64,000 nucleotides of DNA from CAYUTA01 sp964447605 (lineage in GTDB: Bacteria; Bacillota; Clostridia; Christensenellales; CAG-138): assembly GCA_964447605.1 (NCBI GenBank), contig CAYUTA010000001.1, forward strand, positions 25,640-89,639, given 5' to 3'. The notes beneath the pieces were generated by a model that was given only the letters and a program-made list of their open reading frames with translations, made no database searches and was not told where the DNA came from. A program made the position numbers and the translations under genes. Of this stretch, positions 18,353 through 28,452 are shown piece after piece. Numbering within the stretch: the stretch's first letter is position 1; every line of letters begins with the position of its first letter.

Positions 18353-19494
18353 TTCTGATCCGCCTTTACTTTTTCAAAATATCGTTTTGCCGCTTCCACT
18401 GCGCGCAGATCCGGCTGGACGCCGAGCTGCCGCGCATCTTCGCGCAGGATGCGTTTCAGCCGTGCGCATTCTTTAAGCGCCAGCTCCGTATTCACCGGAT
18501 AGGGACGTTCGCAACCGATGAATGCAAGGAAGTTGTCGTGGAAAATGCTTTGCAGCGCCTCCTGCGGCAGGCCGAGTCCGTGCAGCACGAAGGGTTCGGA
18601 ATGAATCAGGAAGTCGCCGTCGGCGCGGACGCCCACGGAAACCCGTTCCGTGAGAAACGTGCGCGTATGCTGTACGCGGAGCAGGCTCTCGTTTTCGTTC
18701 AGCTTCATTTGCGTACCGTTGAGCACGGCGCGCCCGCCGATATCCGTTCCATACAGAATGCGGTCGCCAAATTGGTCAAAGAACGCGCGCGCTTCCTCCG
18801 GCGTTGCTGAAAGGTTTTCGTATAGCTCAATGCCGGGCGTCAGATCCACGCGCATATGCGGGAATTGCTCCATCCATTCCGTCAGCCGCGGCAGCTGCGC
18901 GCTCATGAAGAACATGTGCGCAAAGGTCACGTTGAGCTGCGGATGGCGCTCCAGAACATTGCGGACCTCGCGGTACTGCGCCTCATTATCCACATCTTCA
19001 GGTCCATAGCCCCAGCCGCTCGCGGCGGCAAACGCGGGGACGCGCGCCGGGTCCCAGAACGTTTCAGGATCGTTGACATGCCAGAGCAAAGGCACCTGCG
19101 TTTCTTCGCAAAAGGCCCAGAACGCTTCCCAGACGTCCTGGTCAAAATCGGGGATGGAGAAGGCGCGGCGCATGGTCGGCTTGCCCTCGAGCAGCTTGAT
19201 GCCGTCGCAACCCATGTTGAGGATGCGCTTTACATGCTTTACAAAATATGCGCCGACATCGGTGCGCGCCTCGTATGCCGTGCAGTCCAGACAGCCGAGC
19301 GCAAACACGGTTTCAGGATGGCGGTGCTTGTAAACCAGGATATCGAGCGTGGGATCGAGGCGGGCCTGTCCCGGCAGCGCGGCCAGGCAGACTGCGTCGA
19401 TCCCGGCTTTTTCAAGCACGCCGGACAAATTGTCCGCCATGATGGGCCAGGCGTAATGTACGTGGCTGTCAATGATGGGAATGTTGGTATACAT
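18349..19494 (-). CDS. Amidohydrolase-family metal-dependent hydrolase
   Basis: A 381-residue TIM-barrel hydrolase of the amidohydrolase_2 type. Visible motifs are DSHVHYAW (metal His pair), LLWHVNDPETFWD, VTFAHMFFMS and YGTDIGG. The frame is open further upstream, but the ATG at 19494 is chosen: GGAG precedes it, the protein fold begins there, and it starts 8 nt after the transporter stop. Substrate unknown; decarboxylase or lactonase activity are also found in the family. Confidence 0.82.
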   Translation of the reverse strand: MYTNIPIIDSHVHYAWPIMADNLSGVLEKAGIDAVCLAALPGQARLDPTLDILVYKHRHPETVFALGCLDCTAYEARTDVGAYFVKHVKRILNMGCDGIKLLEGKPTMRRAFSIPDFDQDVWEAFWAFCEETQVPLLWHVNDPETFWDPARVPAFAAASGWGYGPEDVDNEAQYREVRNVLERHPQLNVTFAHMFFMSAQLPRLTEWMEQFPHMRVDLTPGIELYENLSATPEEARAFFDQFGDRILYGTDIGGRAVLNGTQMKLNENESLLRVQHTRTFLTERVSVGVRADGDFLIHSEPFVLHGLGLPQEALQSIFHDNFLAFIGCERPYPVNTELALKECARLKRILREDARQLGVQPDLRAVEAAKRYFEKVKADQK

Positions 19495-19501
19495 GGTCGG
19501 C

Positions 19502-20737
19502 TCAATCTCCATTATTCGCATCGGCAGGTTCGCGGGTCTGCCGCGCGGCTTCGCCGTCAGTCGGGTCGTCCTGACTACGCTCCGCTTCAAGCGGTCCGTC
19601 GCCGCCGTCGACCTGCCGGTTATGCGGCGGCCTGCTTTTGCCCTTGCCGGTGAGCGGAACGCTGTTGTCATAGAGGTGAATTACACCCTCGTCGTTCAGG
19701 CTTTTAATCAGAGCAAGCGTCACCGGGAGACCGAGCAGGCCGATTGGCCCGAAAAGATAGGTGCCGACGACCATGCTTGACAACGTGACGATTGGGTGCA
19801 GGCCGACGTGTTCGCCCACGATCTTCGGCTCGATAATGTTGCGGACAATGACGATCACAACGTATAGGATGCCGAGCCCGAGCGCGCGCAGATAATCGCC
19901 CTGAATCAAGGAAATGACGGCCCAGGGAATGAGCACCGTTCCGCTGCCGACAACCGGCAGGATATCGAACATGGCGATGGCGGCGGCGATGGCAAACTGG
20001 TTTTCGACACCGATAATGGACAAGCCGACGGTAAGCTCGGCAAACGTGATGAGCAGAATCAGCGCGTATGAACGGATATATCGGCCGAGCGTACGGCCAA
20101 GGTGCGTGCGGATGTTATCGACCAGCAAACGCATCTTGGACGAGAGCTGCTTTGAAATGAAGCTGCCCAGCAGCGACCAGTCCACGGCAATGAACACGGT
20201 GGCGATGATGGCAATCAGCACATTGAGCAAAAAGCCGGGCGTGCGGAAGGTAAACGAGGTGACGCCGCCGACTACGGTCTTGCTCAGCATGGAGACGGTC
20301 TCGCCAAGCGTCTGGGTAAGGTTTGCGGCAATCACGTCGTAAGCAGCCGCAGCCTGCGGGTCCAGCCGGCTTGCAAAAGCCTGCAGGGAATCAAACGTTT
20401 CCATCAACCAGGGCTGGATGGAGTTGGCGTAGGTCGCCGGCAGGCCGATGAAAAACGCCTTTGCCGCGGAAACCAGCTTGACGCACAAAATGGTAAGCAG
20501 AAAGCCGATGAGCGCATAGAACAGCAGCACGACGACCGTGCTGGCAATCCCCTTGTGCACATGACATTTTTCATGCAAAAAGCGGATAACGGGCTTAAGC
20601 AGCAGCGCCACGAGCAATGCAACGACAAACGGAAGCAGAGCCGGGAGCGCATAGCGGCACAGGTAGATCGCAATAGCGAGCACGATTGCAAGATATAAAA
20701 AATGGATGATAAAAGCCCTTCGTTTTTCCGTTTCCAT
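19502..20737 (-). CDS. AI-2E family transporter
   Basis: A 411-residue membrane protein with about eight hydrophobic helices and the family's typical C-terminal segment (VGEHVGLHPIVTLSSMVVGTYLFGPIGLLG). AI-2E (UPF0118) proteins act as exporters of small signals or as Na+/H+-linked carriers; the substrate cannot be assigned. A Gly/Ala/Arg-rich hydrophilic tail of about 50 residues follows the last helix. First gene of the minus-strand operon with the amidohydrolase and GDPD. Confidence 0.88.
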   Translation of the reverse strand: METEKRRAFIIHFLYLAIVLAIAIYLCRYALPALLPFVVALLVALLLKPVIRFLHEKCHVHKGIASTVVVLLFYALIGFLLTILCVKLVSAAKAFFIGLPATYANSIQPWLMETFDSLQAFASRLDPQAAAAYDVIAANLTQTLGETVSMLSKTVVGGVTSFTFRTPGFLLNVLIAIIATVFIAVDWSLLGSFISKQLSSKMRLLVDNIRTHLGRTLGRYIRSYALILLITFAELTVGLSIIGVENQFAIAAAIAMFDILPVVGSGTVLIPWAVISLIQGDYLRALGLGILYVVIVIVRNIIEPKIVGEHVGLHPIVTLSSMVVGTYLFGPIGLLGLPVTLALIKSLNDEGVIHLYDNSVPLTGKGKSRPPHNRQVDGGDGPLEAERSQDDPTDGEAARQTREPADANNGD

Positions 20738-20802
20738 GCAAGCCTCCTTTGCCGGGCCTCGGCAGATTCACAATACAATTACTCTATCATGCCGCGTCCG
20801 AC

Positions 20803-20831
20803 TTGTAAAGCGACGCCTTTTCTAATATAAT
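20803..20831 (+). promoter_or_regulatory. Sigma-A promoter for mntP
   Basis: TTGTAA (20803-20808), 17-nt spacer, TATAAT (20826-20831). The leader to the start is only about 60 nt and shows no yybP-ykoY type manganese riboswitch. Confidence 0.7.
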
Positions 20832-20897
20832 ATTAAACAATTGTGAAAGAATCATGCGTCCGGCCGTTTCTGCCAAGCCGGAAAGAACAGGAGCGCA

Positions 20898-21467
20898 ATG
20901 GGCTGGATTGAGTTGTTTTTGACCGGGGTCGGGCTTTCGATGGATGCGTTCGCGGTGGCAATGTGCAAGGGCCTGAGCATGCGTACGCTCGATAAAAGGC
21001 GGGCCCTTCTGGTGGGCGTATTTTTCGGCGGCTTTCAGGCGCTGATGCCGCTGGCCGGCTGGCTGCTTGGTAGGCAGTTTGAGTACCTAATCACCAACAT
21101 TGATCATTGGATCGTATTTTGTCTGCTGGGGATCATCGGTGGAAAGATGATCTTTGAAGCGCTGCGCGGCGGCGAGGAGGAATGCTGCACGGACGCGTTC
21201 GGCATCCGGGAGCTGACGCTGCTTGCGCTGGCAACCAGCGTCGACGCGCTTGCGGTCGGCATTTCGTTTGCGTTTCTCTCCGTTCAGATTCTGCCGTCCA
21301 TTGCCATAATCGGCGTCACGACGTTCGTGCTCTCATTTGCCGGTGTAGCCATCGGCTGCCGTTTTGGCGCAAAATACCGAACGAAAGCCACGCTTGTCGG
21401 CGGCGTGATACTGGTGTTCATCGGCGTTGATATTTTGCTCGAGCATCTGGGCGTTTGGGGGGGATAA
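20898..21467 (+). CDS. mntP: Manganese efflux pump MntP
   Basis: This 189-residue inner-membrane protein of six helices exports Mn2+. The paired aspartate motifs of MntP are present: SMDAFAVAMCKG near residue 17 and TSVDALAVGISF near residue 115. Length fits (about 190). It shares a promoter with the downstream HD gene, whose start lies 4 nt after its stop. Confidence 0.93.
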   Translation: MGWIELFLTGVGLSMDAFAVAMCKGLSMRTLDKRRALLVGVFFGGFQALMPLAGWLLGRQFEYLITNIDHWIVFCLLGIIGGKMIFEALRGGEEECCTDAFGIRELTLLALATSVDALAVGISFAFLSVQILPSIAIIGVTTFVLSFAGVAIGCRFGAKYRTKATLVGGVILVFIGVDILLEHLGVWGG

Positions 21468-21471
21468 GCGG

Positions 21472-22038
21472 ATGCGGCCAAGGGAGCTGATCGACTTTCT
21501 TTCGCGTATAGAAGCGCTTAAAACAAACGGCCGCCACAGCGTGACCGCGGGCGGGGTGACGGAGACCGTCGCCGCGCATTCCTGGAGGCTTGCGGTGATG
21601 GCGCTGCTGATTGCCGACGAATTCCCACAGATGGACATGGATAAGGTCATGCGCATGTGCCTCATTCATGACTTTGGCGAGGCGGTCACCGGCGACATCC
21701 CAGCGTTTGACAAGACCGCCGCCAACGAGCGGACGGAGGAACGCGCCGTTGAAGCCCTGCTTGCCACGCTTCCGCAGTCACAATGCCAAAGGCTTGCAAC
21801 GCTGTTTGCCGAAATGGACGCGCAGCAGACGGATGAGGCGCGGCTGTATAAGGCGATCGATAAGCTCGAAGCCGTTATCCAGCATAACGAAAGCGATATC
21901 GGCACATGGATTCCGCTTGAGTACGAGTTGAACCTCACCTATGGCGAGGAACAGGCCGCGCAGTTTCCGTTTTTGAAGGCCCTGCGGGAGCAGCTGCGGC
22001 GGGATACCGAAGAAAAAATCCGTGTTGAACAAACTTGA
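21472..22038 (+). CDS. HD-domain phosphohydrolase, YfbR-like
   Basis: A 188-residue HD hydrolase. The metal-binding His/Asp pattern is visible: HSWRLAVMALL, then LIHDFGEAVTGDIP. YfbR-type members hydrolyse 5'-deoxynucleotides, but substrate range varies. The ATG at 21472 follows GGGGGG and begins 4 nt past mntP; the frame continues further upstream inside mntP and that part is not expected to be translated. Co-transcription with mntP is likely, which fits Mn2+-dependent catalysis. Confidence 0.85.
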   Translation: MRPRELIDFLSRIEALKTNGRHSVTAGGVTETVAAHSWRLAVMALLIADEFPQMDMDKVMRMCLIHDFGEAVTGDIPAFDKTAANERTEERAVEALLATLPQSQCQRLATLFAEMDAQQTDEARLYKAIDKLEAVIQHNESDIGTWIPLEYELNLTYGEEQAAQFPFLKALREQLRRDTEEKIRVEQT

Positions 22039-22186
22039 ATTTCATTTTATATCGGGGTAAAGTATGGCTACGGCCTGATGGACGCGCGTTTCCATCCCAG
22101 CGCAGGGCGACGGCCCGCGCAAGGGAACAGGCATGCGCCTGTCCGTGAATGCGGCGCCGCATGAATTCTGCAAGGAGAGGTGGAAC

Positions 22187-22723
22187 ATGAACGATTATTT
22201 TGATCTGATTGAACGGCGGGAAAGCTGCCGCAGCTACGGCGACCGGCCCGTAGAGCGCGAAAAACTCGAGCGGTGCATCGAGGCTGCACGGTTGGCGCCT
22301 TCGGCCTGCAACAGCCAGCCCTGGCGCTATTTGGTGGTAACCAACCCGGAACTGTGCAAAAGGCTGCGGCCGTGCGTGCAGGGCATGGGCATGAACAAAT
22401 TTGCCGATGGCTGCCCGGCGTTTATCGTTGTGGTGGAGGAGCCTGCAAACCTGACGGCAAAGGCGGCAAAGGTGTTTAAAAGCCAGGATTTTGCGCCCAT
22501 TGACATCGGCCTGTCTGTCTCCCAGCTGTGCTGCGCCGCGGTCGAGCAGGGGCTTTCGACCTGCATCCTTGGCTGGCTCAACGAAAAGAAAATCCGGGAG
22601 CTTTTCTCCCTGCCTGCAGACAGGCGCGTGCGGCTGGTGCTGTGCGTGGGTTACGCGGCGGCGGGCGAACTGCGCAAAAAATCGCGCAAGCCGGCGGAGC
22701 AAATCGCTTCCTATTACGAATAG
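22187..22723 (+). CDS. Nitroreductase-family FMN oxidoreductase
   Basis: A 178-residue nitroreductase-like protein. The FMN phosphate motif RRESCRSY near residue 10 and the APSACNSQPWRY segment near residue 38 are typical. Substrates range from nitro compounds to flavins. The ATG at 22187 has AAGGAGAGG upstream; the preceding 148 nt contain no other gene. Followed by a bidirectional terminator and a convergent gene. Confidence 0.88.
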   Translation: MNDYFDLIERRESCRSYGDRPVEREKLERCIEAARLAPSACNSQPWRYLVVTNPELCKRLRPCVQGMGMNKFADGCPAFIVVVEEPANLTAKAAKVFKSQDFAPIDIGLSVSQLCCAAVEQGLSTCILGWLNEKKIRELFSLPADRRVRLVLCVGYAAAGELRKKSRKPAEQIASYYE

Positions 22724-22756
22724 ACCGTCCGTCGGCTGTGATTGGCTATGGTGCAG

Positions 22757-22784
22757 GGCGTTAAAAACATGTGTTTTCGACGCC
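22757..22784. terminator. Bidirectional terminator between convergent genes
   Basis: GGCGTTAAAAACA and TGTTTTCGACGCC form a hairpin with A/T-rich upper stem between the nitroreductase (plus) and metallophosphoesterase (minus) stops. Confidence 0.6.
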
Positions 22785-22840
22785 CCGCATGAGGTTGTGC
22801 AACACAGGGATACTTGGAAGCGCGACGCCTCCTGACCGCC

Positions 22841-23668
22841 TTATTCGGGCGAGAGCGTAACGGCAACCAGTTCCGGCGGATTGCCGAAACGGGGCAGCAG
22901 ATAGGGCTTTTGGGAAAGACCGCGGCTGACGATCAGCGCTTGACCGCCAAAGCTGAAACACCCGCCGGCATACTGTGGAAACCAGCCCTGACCGGGCGCG
23001 AACAGCCCGTTTTCCGCAAACGGAACGCGCCATTGCCCGCCATGCGTATGACCGGAGAGCATCAGGTCAAATCCATAGGGCAGGATGGTTGCAACCCGCT
23101 CGGGGCGGTGGCACAGCAGCACGGAATACGTCTTGTGGCCAAGCTGGCCGGAGAGCGTTTCCAGCTGCTCCAGCATGGCCGCGCTTCCGCCGCGCAGGTC
23201 GTCGAGCCCGCATAGCAGGACGGTCTGTCCGTTGACCGAAACCGCCGCCGCCGCGCCCTGGAGAACCGTTATGCCATAGGACCGCACGGCCTCCTTTATC
23301 TGTTGTTCGCGCCGGCTGAAGCGCTCGTGGTTGCCCGTGACATAATAGCAGGGGAAATTGGCCGCCAGCACGCGGAGCGCGTCGTGCGCGTTCCGTTCAT
23401 TTTCGTGCACGTCGAAAATATCGCCGACCAGCACAATCAGATCGGGGGATTCTGCAGCGGCCGCCTCATACAGCCCCTGTTGCCGCGGGCCGAAGCGGCT
23501 GTTATGCAGGTCGGTAACGACGCAGATACGTACCGGCGAGGTGAGCTTTGCGCTCGCGATGGTATAGCGGCTGACGGCAAGGAAGCGTTTTGTTGCCATG
23601 TTCATAAAGCAGAGCATTGCGCATAACAGCAGGGTTGCCAGCGCAACGCGCGATCCCTTTCGTTTCAT
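22841..23668 (-). CDS. Metallophosphoesterase with N-terminal membrane anchor
   Basis: A calcineurin-like phosphoesterase of 275 residues. Motifs: VVTDLHNSRFG, LVGDIFD, VTGNHERF, LSGHTHGGQW, the usual metal-ligand series. KRKGSRVALATLLLCAMLCF forms a signal anchor, so the catalytic domain faces outside. Start at 23668 is preferred because it begins the anchor; an ATG at 23701 is also open. A TATAAT lies only 7 nt upstream of 23668, so the transcript would be almost leaderless, or the true promoter is elsewhere. Substrate unknown (family: YkuE/YaeI-like). Confidence 0.85.
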   Translation of the reverse strand: MKRKGSRVALATLLLCAMLCFMNMATKRFLAVSRYTIASAKLTSPVRICVVTDLHNSRFGPRQQGLYEAAAAESPDLIVLVGDIFDVHENERNAHDALRVLAANFPCYYVTGNHERFSRREQQIKEAVRSYGITVLQGAAAAVSVNGQTVLLCGLDDLRGGSAAMLEQLETLSGQLGHKTYSVLLCHRPERVATILPYGFDLMLSGHTHGGQWRVPFAENGLFAPGQGWFPQYAGGCFSFGGQALIVSRGLSQKPYLLPRFGNPPELVAVTLSPE

Positions 23669-23701
23669 GCAATCATTATAACAGGCCGCGCAACGATCCA
23701 T

Positions 23702-24010
23702 ACAGGTGATTTCTGGGCGCCCGTTTGAACTTTCTGGAGATTTTTATAACGATACGATTGATGCGCCGCTCCACATGGCCTTCATGGCGGAGCGGCGTCT
23801 GCGGCCATGGATTCCTATGCGGGAAAAGCAGGGCAACCATATGCGCGGGCGTTGATGGGCAACGGCGGCGTTGGGTTCTGCAATGGAAAGGGATGCGGCG
23901 CCGGAGATTCTTTGCACATCCTGTATGGGTCGAAAAAAAGGATTATTCGTTGTTACGGTGTATATTAAAATTAGTATAATTTTGGCTGCGCGCACGGAGG
24001 AGGGAAACGC
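23702..24010. other. Intergenic region with dgt promoter
   Basis: Holds an inverted repeat CGCCGCTCC...GGAGCGGCG around 23762-23795 and, just before dgt, TTGTTA with a 19-nt spacer to TATAAT near 23975, then GGAGGAGG. No gene seen. Confidence 0.45.
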
Positions 24011-25042
24011 ATGGAGAAAACTATGTGGAAAGAGGTAACCGCGCGTACCTACTACGAAAAGCTGCAGGCCGAAACGCTTTCGCCGCACGCCATGCTGGCG
24101 CAGAACTCACGCGGGCGCGAAACACCCGTCGAACCATGTGCCATCCGCACCGCGTTCACACGCGACCGCGACCGGATCATTCACTGCAAATCCTTCCGCC
24201 GCCTTAAGCATAAAACGCAGGTGTTCCTTTCGCCGCAGGGTGATCATTACCGCACGCGCCTGACGCACACGCTGGAGGTTTCGCAGATTGCGCGCACCAT
24301 CGCGCGCGCGCTGCGGCTCAACGAGGACCTGACCGAGGCCATTGCGATGGGGCATGATCTCGGCCATACGCCCTTTGGGCATTCGGGCGAGGATGTGCTC
24401 AACCGGCTGACCCCGGGCGGCTTTGAGCATAACGTCCAAAGCCTGCGTGTGGTGGAGAAGCTTGAAAACGACGGCGCTGGCCTCAATCTGACCTACGAGG
24501 TGCGCGACGGTATTATAAACCATAAAAAAAACGGCAACGCCTGCACGCTCGAGGGACGCGTGGTATCCTTTGCCGACCGCATCGCCTATATCAACCACGA
24601 CATCGACGATGCAATCCGCGCGGGCGTGCTGCGTGAAAGCGATCTGCCCAGGGAATGCGTGGAGGTGCTCGGCGGCAGCCACGGGCAGCGCATTAACAAC
24701 ATGATTATCGACGTGGTGGAGCAAAGCTACGGCAGACCGGCCGTGTCGATGTCCGCGCGCGTTTATGAGATGTTTGACCGCCTGCGCGATTTTATGTTTG
24801 CAAACGTCTATAAAAACCCCGTTGCCAAAAGCGAGGAGAGCAAGGCCAAGCGGGTTGTGGAGGAACTGTTCAAGCATTATTATGCGCACATCGACGAGCT
24901 GCCGGAGGATTTTTTGCTCAACCTGCCTGACGGCCGCGAGCGCGTGGTGGCGGACTATATCGCGTGCATGACGGATAACTACGCCGTGCGTGAATACGAG
25001 CGGCTGTTCGTACCCAAGTCGTGGATTGAAGCAGGAAATTGA
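24011..25042 (+). CDS. dgt: Deoxyguanosinetriphosphate triphosphohydrolase-like protein
   Basis: A 343-residue HD-domain dNTPase. HD metal motifs: RLTHTLEVSQIART, then GHDLGHTPFGHSGE. The family cuts dNTPs to deoxynucleoside and triphosphate. GGAGGAGGG precedes the ATG. It leads a dgt-dnaG-rpoD cluster, a common variant of the macromolecular synthesis operon in Clostridia. Confidence 0.93.
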   Translation: MEKTMWKEVTARTYYEKLQAETLSPHAMLAQNSRGRETPVEPCAIRTAFTRDRDRIIHCKSFRRLKHKTQVFLSPQGDHYRTRLTHTLEVSQIARTIARALRLNEDLTEAIAMGHDLGHTPFGHSGEDVLNRLTPGGFEHNVQSLRVVEKLENDGAGLNLTYEVRDGIINHKKNGNACTLEGRVVSFADRIAYINHDIDDAIRAGVLRESDLPRECVEVLGGSHGQRINNMIIDVVEQSYGRPAVSMSARVYEMFDRLRDFMFANVYKNPVAKSEESKAKRVVEELFKHYYAHIDELPEDFLLNLPDGRERVVADYIACMTDNYAVREYERLFVPKSWIEAGN

Positions 25043-25145
25043 CGAGTTGTGTCGAATATACCTCTAGTCTCAAATTGCGTGGAGGAAATCCTGCGACACT
25101 GCCGCGCGGGGCGTGTGGATAAACGTTGGATGAAAGGACGTGCGG

Positions 25146-26921
25146 ATGGCATTTTCAGAAAGCTTCCTCAATGAGCTGGTCGCCAAGAACGATATTGTCT
25201 CCGTGATCTCATCCTATGTGGAGCTCAAGCCAAAGGGCCGCAGGCTATGGGGACTTTGCCCATTGCACGGGGAGAAGACCGCATCCTTTTCCGTTTCGCC
25301 GGACAAGCAGGTATTTTACTGTTTCGGCTGCCATGCGGGCGGCACGGTGGTGCAGTTTATCATGCAGATGGAGCGGCTTACCTTCCCGGAGACGGTGCGT
25401 TTTCTGGCGGACCGCGCAGGCATGCCGCTGCCCGAGGAGGCAGACGATTCACGCGTGCGGCAGGACCGCGCAAAGCGGGAGCGGCTGTACGAAGCGTGCA
25501 GGCTTGCCGCGCGGTTCTATATGGAAACGTTGCTTGGCGAGGAAGGCGCGCCCGCGCGGGCGTATCTGAAAGGAAGAAAGCTGACGGGCGACGCGGTCAA
25601 GCGGTTTGGGCTCGGCTATGCGCCGGACGCATGGGGCGCGCTCGATACCTATCTGACGGGGAAGGGTTTTTCGCAACAGGAGCTGCTTGACGCGGGCCTG
25701 CTTACGAAAAATGCGCAAAGCGGCCGCGTATATGACGCGTATCGCAACCGTGTGATCTTTCCGATCGTGGGAACCAACGGCAGGGTGCTGGGATTCGGCG
25801 CGCGCGTGCTTGACGGCAGCAAGCCCAAGTACATCAACACCGGCGACACGCTTATTTACAATAAGCGCGACAACCTGTACGGCCTGAATCTGCAAAAGGG
25901 CGCGCGCCTGGCGGACCTGGTGATTGTGGAGGGCTATACGGATGTAATCGGCCTGTATGAGGCTGGCGTTTCCAATGTGGTGGCGAGCCTTGGCACGGCG
26001 CTGACGCTCCAGCAGGCGCGTTTGCTCAAGCGGTATGCCGAAACGGTGTACATCGCTTACGACGGCGATGCGGCAGGGCAGAACGCGACCATTCGCGGGC
26101 TGGATATCCTTGGCGGCGAGGGCCTGAACGTGCGGGTGATCGTGTTCCCGGAGGGCAAGGACCCGGATGAATTCATCCATGCGGAGGGCAAGGATGCGTT
26201 TGACACGCTCAAGGACGGAGCGCTGACGCTGAACGCGTTTAAGCTTGAGCGCATGGCCGGCGGCTATGCGCTTGAAAATGAAAACGAGCGGGAACAGTAC
26301 GCCATGCAGGCCTGCCGGCTGATCGGCTCGCTGCAGCCGCTTGAGCAGGAACGGTGTTACCGCCGGCTTGCGGGGAAAACGGGCTATCCGATTGAGGCGC
26401 TCAAGGCGCAGGGCGGACAAAGTAAGCCGTTATCGCAGCATCCGCTGCATAGGAGTCCTCCGGTATGGAAAAATAACCAAAATGCAGGGACTTCCGCGCA
26501 AAAAGAACGCTTCCGCGCGGAGACGGCGCTGTTAGGCGCAATGCTTGCGAGCAGAGAGGCCGCCGAGACGGCCGTATTGCAGGATGCAGTGGCGCTGATG
26601 GCAGAAAAAGCGTATCGTGCGCTGGCCAACGGCATCATTGCGGCATATGCGGTGGAAAGCGAGCCCAACGTCGCGGCCATCATGGCCGGGATGGACGCAA
26701 AAGACGCGGCGCTTGCCGGCGCGGTGCTGCGCGAGGACGCTGAACTGTCCGAGCCCGTGCAGGCGGTTACGGACTGCATCCGGCGCATACGCCGGTACGA
26801 TATCAACCAGAGGATTCAGGAGCTGACGCAGTCGCTTTCCGATCCGCAAATGTCAAAGGAGGAGAAAACGGCATGCCTGACACAAATACAAAATCTCAAT
26901 CGGGAGTTGCGCGGCGCGTAA
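25146..26921 (+). CDS. dnaG: DNA primase DnaG
   Basis: This 591-residue enzyme makes RNA primers at the replication fork. Order: N-terminal CHC2 zinc finger ([11 protein letters not shown]...YCFGCHAGG), Toprim catalytic core ([16 protein letters not shown], then [10 protein letters not shown]), and a helical C-terminal DnaB-binding region. The ATG at 25146 has AAAGGA in front; a GTG two codons earlier is possible. It overlaps the rpoD frame by up to 49 nt. Confidence 0.95.
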   Translation: MAFSESFLNELVAKNDIVSVISSYVELKPKGRRLWGLCPLHGEKTASFSVSPDKQVFYCFGCHAGGTVVQFIMQMERLTFPETVRFLADRAGMPLPEEADDSRVRQDRAKRERLYEACRLAARFYMETLLGEEGAPARAYLKGRKLTGDAVKRFGLGYAPDAWGALDTYLTGKGFSQQELLDAGLLTKNAQSGRVYDAYRNRVIFPIVGTNGRVLGFGARVLDGSKPKYINTGDTLIYNKRDNLYGLNLQKGARLADLVIVEGYTDVIGLYEAGVSNVVASLGTALTLQQARLLKRYAETVYIAYDGDAAGQNATIRGLDILGGEGLNVRVIVFPEGKDPDEFIHAEGKDAFDTLKDGALTLNAFKLERMAGGYALENENEREQYAMQACRLIGSLQPLEQERCYRRLAGKTGYPIEALKAQGGQSKPLSQHPLHRSPPVWKNNQNAGTSAQKERFRAETALLGAMLASREAAETAVLQDAVALMAEKAYRALANGIIAAYAVESEPNVAAIMAGMDAKDAALAGAVLREDAELSEPVQAVTDCIRRIRRYDINQRIQELTQSLSDPQMSKEEKTACLTQIQNLNRELRGA

Positions 26922-28138
26922 CGAAAGGAGCGGGGACGTTGGAAGAAAAGCAAGCGGCCAGACAGAAGCAGCCGAAACCGGAAGCAAAGCCGGAGGAAAC
27001 CGCCGTCCGTATGGACACGGCGGAGCGGAGCGCGCCGGAGCAGCAGGCCGAGCATAAGCTTGCGCCCAAGGAGGGTAAGGCCGGAAAAATCAATGAACTG
27101 CTCGAACAGGGCAAGCAAAAGGGCATGCTTACCTATAAAGAGATCATGGACGCGCTTGAGGAGCTCGAGCTCGATCAGGAGCAGGTTGAAAAGATTTACG
27201 ACCACCTCGAGGAAATGAATATCGATGTGGTTGAAGAGATTGAGGTCCCCGAGGATATCAACGAGGAAATCGCCGAGATCGAGACGGTTCTTGCGACTAC
27301 GGAAGGCGTCAATATCGACGACCCGGTGCGCATGTACCTCAAGGAGATCGGCAAGGTGCCGCTTTTGACGGCGCAGCAGGAGGTCGAGATTGCACAGCGT
27401 ATGGCCGAGGGCGACGACGAGGCCAAGCATCAGCTGGCCGAGGCGAACCTGCGGCTTGTCGTATCCATTGCAAAGCGTTACGTCGGGCGCGGCATGCTGT
27501 TTCTGGACTTGATTCAGGAGGGGAACCTCGGCCTGATCAAAGCCGTTGAGAAATTTGATTACCGCAAGGGCTATAAATTCTCCACCTATGCCACGTGGTG
27601 GATCCGGCAGGCCATTACGCGCGCGATTGCCGACCAGGCGCGCACCATTCGCATCCCGGTGCATATGGTTGAGACGATCAACAAGCTTATCCGCGTCAAC
27701 CGGCAGCTTGTGCAGGAGTATGGCCGCGACCCGAGGCCGGATGAAATCGCCAAAGAGATGGGCATATCGGAGGAAAAGGTGCGCGAGATCATCAAGATTG
27801 CGCAGGAGCCCGTTTCATTGGAGACGCCCATCGGCGAGGAGGATGATAGTCACCTCGGCGACTTTATTCCGGACGACGAAGCGCCCGCGCCGGCGGAAGC
27901 CGTGGCGGTCACGCTGCTCAAGGAGCAGTTGATGGACGTGCTCAATTCGCTCACGCCGCGCGAAGCCAAGGTGCTGCGGCTGCGCTATGGCCTTGACGAC
28001 GGCAAGGCGCGTACGCTTGAGGAGGTCGGCAAGGAATTCAACGTTACACGGGAGCGTATCCGGCAGATTGAGGCAAAAGCTTTGCGTAAGCTGCGCCATC
28101 CAAGCCGCAGCAAGCGGCTGAAGGATTTTCTGGAATAA
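26873..28138 (+). CDS. rpoD: RNA polymerase primary sigma factor RpoD (SigA)
   Basis: A 421-residue sigma-70 factor. Region 1.1 ([16 protein letters not shown]), region 1.2 ([17 protein letters not shown]), region 2 ([35 protein letters not shown]), regions 3 and 4 ([17 protein letters not shown], ends [13 protein letters not shown]) are all present. Two starts are well supplied: ATG 26873 behind AAAGGAGG inside dnaG, and TTG 26939 behind AAAGGAG just after the dnaG stop, which would drop 22 residues. Confidence 0.96.
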   Translation: MPDTNTKSQSGVARRVTKGAGTLEEKQAARQKQPKPEAKPEETAVRMDTAERSAPEQQAEHKLAPKEGKAGKINELLEQGKQKGMLTYKEIMDALEELELDQEQVEKIYDHLEEMNIDVVEEIEVPEDINEEIAEIETVLATTEGVNIDDPVRMYLKEIGKVPLLTAQQEVEIAQRMAEGDDEAKHQLAEANLRLVVSIAKRYVGRGMLFLDLIQEGNLGLIKAVEKFDYRKGYKFSTYATWWIRQAITRAIADQARTIRIPVHMVETINKLIRVNRQLVQEYGRDPRPDEIAKEMGISEEKVREIIKIAQEPVSLETPIGEEDDSHLGDFIPDDEAPAPAEAVAVTLLKEQLMDVLNSLTPREAKVLRLRYGLDDGKARTLEEVGKEFNVTRERIRQIEAKALRKLRHPSRSKRLKDFLE

Positions 28139-28155
28139 GAAAAATGGTTTCAGAC

Positions 28156-28205
28156 AAAGCCGGGTGATGCGAGTCCCCCGCGGACGCCCGGCTTTATGGC
28201 GCAAT
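28156..28205 (+). terminator. Terminator after rpoD
   Basis: AAAGCCGGG and CCCGGCTTT form a 9-bp stem with a 32-nt loop, 18 nt after the rpoD stop. The T-run is short (TTTAT), so termination may be incomplete. Confidence 0.55.
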
Positions 28206-28284
28206 CGCGCCGTGCTTTGCGCGCTGCTATGCGTCGGTTTTTTGAAGCGGCAAAAGCCCATTCCAGTCGACAAAAAAATATGTA

Positions 28285-28354
28285 TTGACACACAATAATG
28301 CTTATGGTAAGATAATAAATTTTATTGACATGGTCGATTCGGTTCCGTTATAAT
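28285..28354 (+). promoter_or_regulatory. Two tandem sigma-A promoters for carD-yacL
   Basis: First: TTGACA (28285-28290), 17 nt, TAAGAT (28308-28313). Second: TTGACA (28325-28330), 18 nt, TATAAT (28349-28354). Both have perfect -35 boxes and lie 100-170 nt upstream of the carD GTG start. Confidence 0.8.
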
Positions 28355-28452
28355 GTACATAGTGAAAATTTGCTGTTGCCGCGTGGAGCATGATGGATGC
28401 GGTATGGGGCGGCACGGCAATATTCATTTTGTTTAGAAAGGGCGGAACGACG

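Noticed and set aside
20832..20897. Possible manganese riboswitch before mntP
   Set aside because: The leader is too short and lacks the conserved loop sequences of the yybP-ykoY class.
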